A DNA stretch of 64,000 bases from NCBI GenBank assembly GCA_031772625.1, contig CM062820.1:312345840-312409839 (forward strand), read 5' to 3'. Made by a program: the position numbers and the translations under genes. The stretch comes from Pinus tabuliformis (taxonomy: Eukaryota > Streptophyta > Pinopsida > Pinales > Pinaceae). Below, piece by piece: positions 56,901-64,000 of the stretch (its first letter is position 1; every line of letters starts with the position of its first letter). The notes below the pieces were generated by a model. The model did not search any database. It saw nothing but the letters and a program-made list of their open reading frames with translations, and was not told where the DNA came from.

Positions 56901-59829
56901 GTCCTTGACAATGAAATTGAAGAAGATTCCTTGAGAGATAGCAATGACCAACCAATACCAACAAGCACTGTCTATAATAGCAAATCTATTGAAATCGAGC
57001 TAAAGAAGATCTTGAACATTAACAGTAATCTGAGTGATGACCGACAACAGAAACTTATTCAAGTCCTTAGGAAATATAAAGGGGATTTTTCTTGGGATTT
57101 CCCAGACATGAAAGGGATTGACCCCCAGCTATGCATGCACCACATTTACACTAAAAAAGATGCAAGACCCATTTGGCAACCTCAGCGTAGATTAAATCCT
57201 CACCTAAAGGATATTGTTAAAGAAGAACCTCCAAAACTATTAGATGTGAATTTTATCTATCCTATATTTGATAGTAAATGGGTTTCTCCATTAGTAGTGG
57301 TCCCCCAAAAAAATGGGAAATGGCGGATATGCGTCGACTACAAAGAACTCAACAAGGCAATGCAAAAATACCATTTTCCCCTTCCATTCATTGATCTGGT
57401 CCTAGATACATTGGCAGGGAAGAAATTCTTCTCTTTCCTTGATGGCTTCAGTGGCTAAAGCCAAATTCAGATTGCCCCTAAATATTAGGATAAAAATACT
57501 TTTACATGCCCGTGGGGAACGTTTTCTTATGGGGTATTACCTTTTGGATTGTGCAACGCACCTACTACTTCCAAAGAGCCATACTCAGTATCTTTGCAGA
57601 CTTGATAAATGAAGGATTGGAAGTGTACATGGACGATTTCACACCCTATTGAGATGACTTTGAATAGGCATTATAGACATTGGAGAAAGTCCTGGAGCAG
57701 TGTCTCGCTACCAGGCTATGCTTAAGCCATGAGAAGTGCCATATGATGAAGACAGAGGGCTTGATCCTGTGTCATTTCATTTCAGCAACTGGAATTCAGG
57801 TAGATCTAGAAAAAATACAGGTAATCCTCTTATTAGCTATTCCCTGCACTCAAACAAAGTTACGTACTTTTCTGGGGTTAGCAGGATATTATCGTACATT
57901 TATAAATAACTTCTCATAGATTGTTGCACCATTATATGCCTTAACAGGAAATATTGATTTTATATGGACTGACAAATGTGACATTTCCTTTACGGAGTTG
58001 AAACGGCTACTATCAACAGCACCAGTATTACGAGGCCCGATTTTGGATATACCAGTCTAGATTTCATCAGACGCATTAGATTTAACCATTGGAGCAGTCC
58101 TTGGCCAAGAAGAAGACAAGAAATCATACACTATATATTACATTAGTAAAAACTTAACTCCCGCTGAGTTGAATTACACAGCAACAGAGAAAGAGTTTCT
58201 AGCTGTTATTTATGCTATTAACAAATTCAGACATTATATAACTAGATACCCTGTAGTTTTGTATACTGATCACTCTGCTATGAAATATTTAGCTAATAAA
58301 CCCATTACGAATGGAAGTGTGACATGTTGGTTACTACTTTTGCAGAAATTTGACATAACTATAAAGGATCGAACAGGGAGGGAAAACCTTGTGGCAAATT
58401 TCCTCTCCCAAGTGCCAAGAACAGACGATGCAATGGTGGTAGAAGACCAGTTCCTGGATGAACACTTGTTTGCCGTGCCTGTAAAAACACCATGGTACAC
58501 AGATGTGGTGAATTATTTAGCAGTGGGAAAACTACCCAAACATCTGACACCCGGAGAAAGGAAATTAATAGTGCAGTGCAACACTCAGTTCTCCTGGACC
58601 GGAAGATACCTTTTTCACATAGGGAGTGATATGCACATCCACAGGTGTATCAGGGAAGACAAAATTTATAATATCTTAAAAGCCTGCCATGATGGACCTT
58701 GCGGTGGACATTTTTCAAATCGAAGAATTGGACATAAAATTTTGCAAATGGGCTACTACTGGCCCATGATTTTTAAGGATGCTAAGAAATTTGTCCAGGC
58801 ATGCGATAGTTTCCGAAGGATGGGCCGCACTGGCCAACCTGATGAGATGACCCTGCATCCATAGTTGGTGATAGAACCCTTTGAGTGATGGGCATTAGAT
58901 TTTGTCAGGCCAATCAACCCACCATCCAATCAGAAATCATATATATTGGTTGCAAAAAAATACGTGACTAAATGGGTGGAGGCAGTAGCATTAGCAAGAG
59001 CAATAGAGGAAACAGTGATTAATTTGCTTTTCAAAATTTTTGTGCAATATGACATACCCAGAGAAGTAATTACTAATGGGGGGCCACAATTTGTAGGCCA
59101 CAAGATCACTGCTACACTGAAGAATCATCACATTATCCATAGAATTACCACTCCGTATCACTCGCAGGTGAACAGGAAGGTGGAGAGTACGAACAAATTA
59201 ATTGAAGCTATTCTAACAAAGACAGTCTCATCGCACAAACGAGACTGGGTGACTCGACTGCCAAAGGCCTTGTGGGCATATCGCATGACTTGGAGGAACA
59301 CAACTAGATACTCTCCATATCAGCGAGTATTTCGTAAGGAACCCATTTTCCCCATGGAATTTGAGATACAAACGCTACGGATAGCCTAGGAAGTGGGACT
59401 GGATTTAACTAAAGCCTAGATTAATAGACTACAACAAATAAATGAATTATGAAATTTGGCTATTGGCTCTACAGCATACTACACTCATTCAACAAAAAAG
59501 AGCCAAGTGGCACAATTCCATGATTAAGAAAAAGACATTTCATGAGGGCGACTAGACACTTCTTTATGATTCTAGGTTTCAAGACTTCCTTGGTAAACTG
59601 CAGACTAGATGGTTAGGCCCCTATGAAATAAAGGAAGTACATGACAATGACACTCTTACATTGGACACCATTGATGGGTCTGGTTTTTCCTTCAAAGCAA
59701 ATGGGCATCAGGTGTGGCTCTACCAAAAAACACTTACAAGAGAATCCTTTTACCAACAAATACGCGAGGACTTCACCATGCAAATTCTAGCTGCAAAAGG
59801 AAATCCTTCGGTAGCTTCATTGTTGTAAA
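53954..59829 (+). pseudogene. Gypsy-F gag-pol polyprotein, broken
   Basis: The probable gag start is ATG 53954 (MNKKRRSEKDIIPPP), basic like that of Gypsy-E, then a frame change. The gag core IPTFHGLTSEDPDAFLFKF and LHWFMGLGGG lies at 54560-54720 with a stop at 54787. Knuckles CPRCRKKHSHKECP and CAICTKEHATESCP are at 55245-55345. A proline-rich spacer follows. Protease is ALVDLGAAINILT at 56375. RT has NGKWRICVDYKELNKA (57315), FFSFLDGFSG (57427) and EVYMDDFTPY (57620). RNase H is near 58050-58420, with YTDHSAMKYLANKP. Integrase has the full zinc site (HDGPCGGHF, 58690). The first catalytic Asp is lost ([13 protein letters not shown], 58945), the second is Asn (ITNGGPQF, 59075), and the Glu is kept (VESTNK). 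The C-terminus ends at TAA 59827 after NGHQVWLYQKTLTRE. Non-functional. Confidence 0.87.
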
Positions 59830-59902
59830 AAGTTGTTTCTTCATGTAAAAACTGTAAATATGGTTGCTAATTTGATTTTCTACATTTTTTGTTTGTTTAC
59901 CA

Positions 59903-61320
59903 TTCCCACTTCGGAACAACGCTTTTTTTTTTGTTGTTCCCACTTTGAACAACACTTTTTGTTTTTGTTGTTCCCACTTCGGAACAACACTTTTTGTTTT
60001 TGTTGTTCCCACTTCGGAACAACACTTTTTGTTTTTGTTGTTCCCACTTCGGAACAACACTTTTTGTTTTTGTCGTTCCCACTTCGGAACAACACTTCTC
60101 ATTTTTGTTGTTCCCACTTTGGAACAACACTTTTTGTTTTTGTTGTTCCCACTTTGGAACAACACTTTTTTTTTTTTGTTCCCACTTTGTAACAACACTT
60201 TCCATTTTTTTTGTTCCCACTCTAGAACAACACTTTTCATTTTTGTTGTTCCCACTTCAGAAAAACACTTTTCATTTTTGTTGTTCCCACTTCGGAACAT
60301 CACTTTTTGTTTTTGTTGTTCCCACTTCGGAACAACACTTTTCATTTTTGTTGTTCCCACTTCGGATCATCACTTTTTGCTTTTGTTTTCCCACTTCGGA
60401 ACAACACCTTTTGTTTTTGTTGTTCCCACTTCGGAGCATAACTTTTTGTTTTTTTTGTTCCCACTTCGGAACTTAACTTTTCATTTTTTTTGTTCCCACT
60501 TCAGAACAACACTTTTTGTTTTTTTTGTTCCCACTTCGGAACAACACTTTTTGTTTTTCTTGTTCCCACTTCGAAATAAAACTTTTTGTTTTTGATGTTC
60601 CCACTTTGGAACAACACTTTTCGTTTTTGTTGTTCCCACTTCGAAACAACACTTTTTGTTTTTGTTGTTCCCACAACCCTTTTTGTTTTTGCTGTTCCCA
60701 CTTCGGAACAACACTTTTTGTTTTTGTTGTTCCCACTTCAGAACAACACTTTTTGTTTTTGTTGTTCCCACTTTGGAACAACACTTTTCGCTTTTGTTGT
60801 TCCCACTTCGGAACAACACTTTTTGTTTTTGTTGTTCCCACTTTGGAACAACACTTTTCGTTTTTGCTATTCCCTCTTCGGAACAACAATTTTTGTTTTT
60901 GTTATTCCCACTTTGGAGCAACACTTTTTGTTTATGTTGTTCCCATTTTGGAACAACAGTTTTCTTTTTTGTTGATCCCACTTTGGAACAACACTTTTTG
61001 CTTTTGTTGTTTCCACTTCGGAACAACACTTTTTGTTTTTGTTGTTCCCACTTCGGAACAACACTTTTTGTTTTTGTTGTTCCCACTTTGGAGAAACACT
61101 TTTTTCATTTTTGTTGTTCCCACTTTGGAACAACACTTTTTGCGTATTTGTTGTTCCCACTTTGGAACAACACTTTTTACGTTTTTCGTTGTTCCAACTT
61201 TGGAACAACACTTTTTGCGTGTTCGCTGTTCCAACTTTGGAACAACACTTTTTGTTGTTTGCTATTCAAATACCACCCTTTTTTAGAGTGTTTTGTTGTT
61301 CCTTCTTTGGAACAACATTT
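59903..61320. repeat. 35-bp tandem array, about 40 copies, in Gypsy-F
   Basis: Starting 74 bases after the pol stop, a 35-base unit repeats for about 1.4 kb. Its conserved part is GTTGTTCCCACTTCGGAACA followed by ACAC and a T-rich tract. Each unit contains GTTGTTCC, six bases, GGAACAAC. Variants (CTTTGG for CTTCGG, missing halves, longer units near 61130-61240) become commoner towards the right end. Because 35 is not a multiple of three and the unit has no stop, nearly all frames on both strands are open, but none is a gene. Confidence 0.97.
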
Positions 61321-62642
61321 TTGCTTCTTGAAGTCGTGTGTTTTCTAAACAACACCCTTTTCCTTGCATTATTGTGATGTTGAACAACACTTGCAGGATT
61401 ATTCCTAGCTCATCTCAGGCCCATTTTTTTATTCCCTTTCATGGAATGAAGTACAATACTTTTACAAGGACAAGAATTATGGATTCTATTAAAGCAGGTG
61501 AATACCCTTAACATTATGATCTTTAACAAGACAACTTCTTGATGATAGATTTCTTTTTTCTTTTTTTAAGGGGGGACATAGTTATTTATATATTACTTTA
61601 CTGTATTGATTTCTATTATATATGATATTGATTGATCATCTTTACCATGTTGGTTCCACCCCTCCTGGTTATAATCCTCTCTGTCTATTATAAGTGAGAT
61701 TATGTGTATATTTTTTTCTATTGACAGGTTCAACTTCTTCCACCATCCTCGCTCTTAAGGAGTACTGAGCCTCTCTCTATTTGTTATAAAAATGTGTAAT
61801 AACAACAAAATTTTGCCTACAGATAGAGGATAGGGGGTCTCATTACGAACCAGCCTACCATGTTCATAAGGATGTACCAATGTGACATTCCCACTATGGC
61901 CACCACACCAGGGTTATGATCTAATGGATGGCTAAAATATCCTTGGAATGGGAGGTCTCATCACGAGCTGGTGTGATCAATTTTGCTACTTCCCAGTGAA
62001 TGGAAGTGTGGTCATCTAGTTACTAAGCCAGCACACTGATCTCTTCTATAGAAACAACAATGGAATTCTCCAACTATAAATTGAGGATCCTGGCTCATAT
62101 GGGTTAGAAAGCAACTCTATTGAGGCTATGGACGCCTGCTGGAAATAGAAGCTCTGATTATGGTATTGAAGTTCTATTTTCAACATCAATAATTATTATA
62201 ATACCCTCTTCTTACTTTTCTTTTTATCAGAAGAATTATTTCCCTAATTTCTCCCTACCTTGAACTGTTATGCATGAGTTAATGTTTTTAATCAATCATA
62301 TCATTTTCAGCCAGAATATCGTCAGCAAAGCATCTTTTTTTACATATTGTTGTGCTTTTTCCTTACCACATAACCTATCATCAACCAAAACATCTTGTCT
62401 CTTATCAATAATCATCATTACACACCTCGCTTTCATTATATCCATACCTTTTATAGTCCTTTCATTAATATACGTACTCTGTCTCATATTAATGTTGTAT
62501 ATTTCACCCTTGTACATTACCATCAGAACAACATTTTCCCGTCCATTCGGTCGTAGGCAACCTCTCATCTTGAAGGAGGGAGGGGACATCCATTACACTT
62601 GTGCATGCATTATAATTGTTTTATTGGATTTCATAGGTTGAT
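61321..62642 (+). other. Gypsy-F spacer between array and ORF3
   Basis: About 1.3 kb with no convincing coding sequence. The N-terminal part of the ORF3 domain seen in Gypsy-B and Gypsy-E is not visible here, so it may be deleted or too decayed to read. Confidence 0.45.
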
Positions 62643-64000
62643 ATGGTACTCTATGACACCGCTGATAGAATAAGATGGTCTAGGCACCCTAAGACTATAG
62701 TTAGCCACCATGGATTGATTAGACTAATTGTTAACCATAACCTTGTTCAAAAAACCTTAACTTGGGATGGTCTCATAGCACCCCTGGAGATTAGTCAAAA
62801 CCCTGTAATCCAAAATCCTGCAATTTTGGAGATAAGCCAGCAGAGCCCTGTTCCGAAAAGGAAAAGGACTACCCGCTCAAAAATTGAACCCCATAATCGC
62901 AAGTGGTCTGCAAGGTTAAATCTAGCCCAAAGAACGTCTGTAAATCTACAAGATAGCGTCGAACAAACTACAAAACCATCCAAGCCAATTAGTGTACAGG
63001 ACTTTCAGTCGGAACCAGAGGAAGAACTTGAACAAGGGGAAGGATGTCATTCAGAATTAGAACCCGGGGAAAAAGCCAATTCAGAACAAGAACCCAAGGA
63101 AGAGGATAGACCGGACTCAGAGCAAGAAAGGGCATAGCACTTTGACGATGAATTGGAAAATGAAGAAGAACCTCCTCAAACATCAACCATGAGCCCCCAA
63201 AATGATATTTTGCAAGATTTTGAGACAGGGATGGCTCAGGTCTTAGCAAATATAAATGCATACATGCAGCCTGGAGGATCACTTGATTCTAACGTAATGG
63301 AAGCTCAATCCCTAGAAGATTCTAGGCATACAGAAATTCTGCCTTCTTTAGAAGCTACAGACCAAGAAAAGAAAGTAGACACAGAAGTTATTCATGAATC
63401 AGACAACTAGTCTGGTGACATAGTTCTATTGGAACACAGCCATGATAAATAACAGGAATCTTTAGATACAAAAGCTATTGACAACACTATTAGTGTAAAA
63501 GATGCTCCTCAGAAGAGGCTAGTAGCCAGAGGAAAACTAAAGAAGTTGAGACAAAAATACCAAAAGCTTCAAAAGACAATTAAAAGGATATGTCGAAAGA
63601 TTAAAGAAATTGCAAACGACAAAGCCCAGAACACTACTCCTGAGGTAGTCTCTGTGGCTACGCAAACGGAAATATGTAAGGGTAGGTCAACAGAAACCCA
63701 AACTAAACTCATTCCTACTCAAACAATACCGACGCAGGAAAATTTGCATGCAAACTTAGTGGATGCAATTGTTCAGATGGAGGGTTGGTCCTCCCACAAT
63801 AAGGAAGTACAAACCGAGGAAATATCCTCTCATAGCATAGGAACTTAGATAGAAGAGCAAGCCAAGGGTATCCTGTCAAGCAAAGACCCTATTCTTATAA
63901 AGCTACAGGAAGAACTAATGCAAGCCCAACTTGCTCTAGAACGATGTGAACAAGAGACAGTTCCACTACAAAAATGTCAAGAGTTGCAGAAACAGTTTAG
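62643..64000 (+). pseudogene. Gypsy-F third reading frame (ORF3), partial
   Basis: A single frame runs to the window end, broken by stops at 63135, 63408, 63450 and 63846. Near its start is VSHHGLIRLIVNHNLVQKTL, matching the HGL core of Gypsy-B (YHGLIKLLVEEAL) and Gypsy-E. A basic patch PKRKRTTRSK follows, then NRKWSARLNLAQRTSV, an acidic Glu/Pro/Ser repeat (EQEPKEE style), and a coiled-coil (KLRQKYQKLQKTIKRI, then KLQEELMQAQLALERCEQ near the window edge). The order, core - basic patch - charged linker - coiled-coil, equals that of Gypsy-B ORF3. It continues outside the window. Function unknown. Confidence 0.65.

Larger units (their letters stand above)
52589..64000 (+). mobile_element. Gypsy-F: Ty3/gypsy element, 3' end beyond window
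   Basis: A plus-strand element with a 5' LTR ending at 53747, a tRNA-Asp-type PBS, gag, protease, RT, RNase H and integrase (about 53954-59829), a 1.4-kb tandem array, a spacer and a third reading frame that continues past 64000. The 3' LTR is not in the window, so the outer LTR edge is a guess from the tip TGTTG at 52589. Gag, RT and integrase are of the same group as Gypsy-B and Gypsy-E. Frequent stops make it defective. Confidence 0.85.

Noticed and set aside
59903-61320. Regular palindromic repeats resembling a CRISPR array.
   Set aside because: There are no unique spacers; the spacing is a T-rich part of the repeat itself, and the setting is a plant retrotransposon.
59773-61348. Many long overlapping open frames on both strands (for example minus 60481-61086 and plus 60516-61286).
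   Set aside because: They are products of the 35-bp array, whose unit has no stop on either strand and whose length cycles all frames. The encoded text is a 35-residue repeat with no domain.
62296-62589. Minus-strand 97-codon frame in the Gypsy-F spacer.
   Set aside because: No homology recognised and no matching frame in the related elements.

Overview
This window looks like intergenic DNA from a large-genome land plant, probably a seed plant. Almost every base belongs to LTR retrotransposons. The only host-gene traces are two decayed fragments of plant-type genes: a LIN-like E3 ubiquitin ligase and a Raf-like MAPKKK that still shows intron boundaries. I see no tRNA, rRNA, CRISPR array or intact host gene. 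The species cannot be named from sequence reading alone.

I use letters for six elements. Copia-A (1-2173, minus strand, cut by the window edge) is a decayed Ty1/copia element with its 5' LTR at 1564-2173. Gypsy-B (2191-24665, plus) is a complete but decayed Ty3/gypsy element with 2.1 kb LTRs and a perfect CACGT target duplication. Copia-C (7101-15843, plus) lies inside Gypsy-B. It is a young Sirevirus-like copia element with almost identical 1.5 kb LTRs, a GATAT target duplication and intact gag and pol reading frames. Copia-D (minus) is an old copia element whose pieces lie at 2174-2190, 24671-26607 and 40750-46439. Gypsy-E (26608-40749, minus) sits inside the reverse transcriptase of Copia-D, with target duplication ATGCC/ATGCT. 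Gypsy-F (about 52589 to beyond 64000, plus) has its 5' LTR, PBS, gag-pol and part of a third gene in the window.

The nesting gives an order of events. Copia-D came first. Gypsy-E then entered its RT, and Gypsy-B and Copia-A entered or abutted its 3' LTR. Copia-C later entered Gypsy-B. LTR divergence agrees: about 0.5% for Copia-C, clearly more for Gypsy-B, more again for Gypsy-E, and most for Copia-D.

The most interesting content is not the standard gag-pol. (1) All three gypsy elements carry a third sense-strand reading frame between pol and the 3' LTR. It shares a globular domain with an HGL-[IV]-[RK]-L-[IL]-V core, followed in B and F by a basic patch, and in all three by a charged repetitive linker and a coiled-coil tail. 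In B and E it runs into the polypurine tract. (2) Gypsy-F carries about 40 copies of a 35-bp unit, each holding a GTTGTTCC/GGAACAAC inverted repeat with a six-base spacer. The same arrangement occurs once in its 5' LTR. (3) Gypsy-B (after pol) and Gypsy-E (leader) hold tandem hairpins whose stem sequences differ between units while pairing is kept. (4) Copia-C has a GCGTATACGC-type palindrome repeated through its LTR and again just after pol.

The 46440-52588 interval is the only stretch that is mainly non-retrotransposon. It contains the two gene fragments and a segment at about 52003-52098 that resembles the right flank of Copia-D, as if it were a related copy of the site before insertion.
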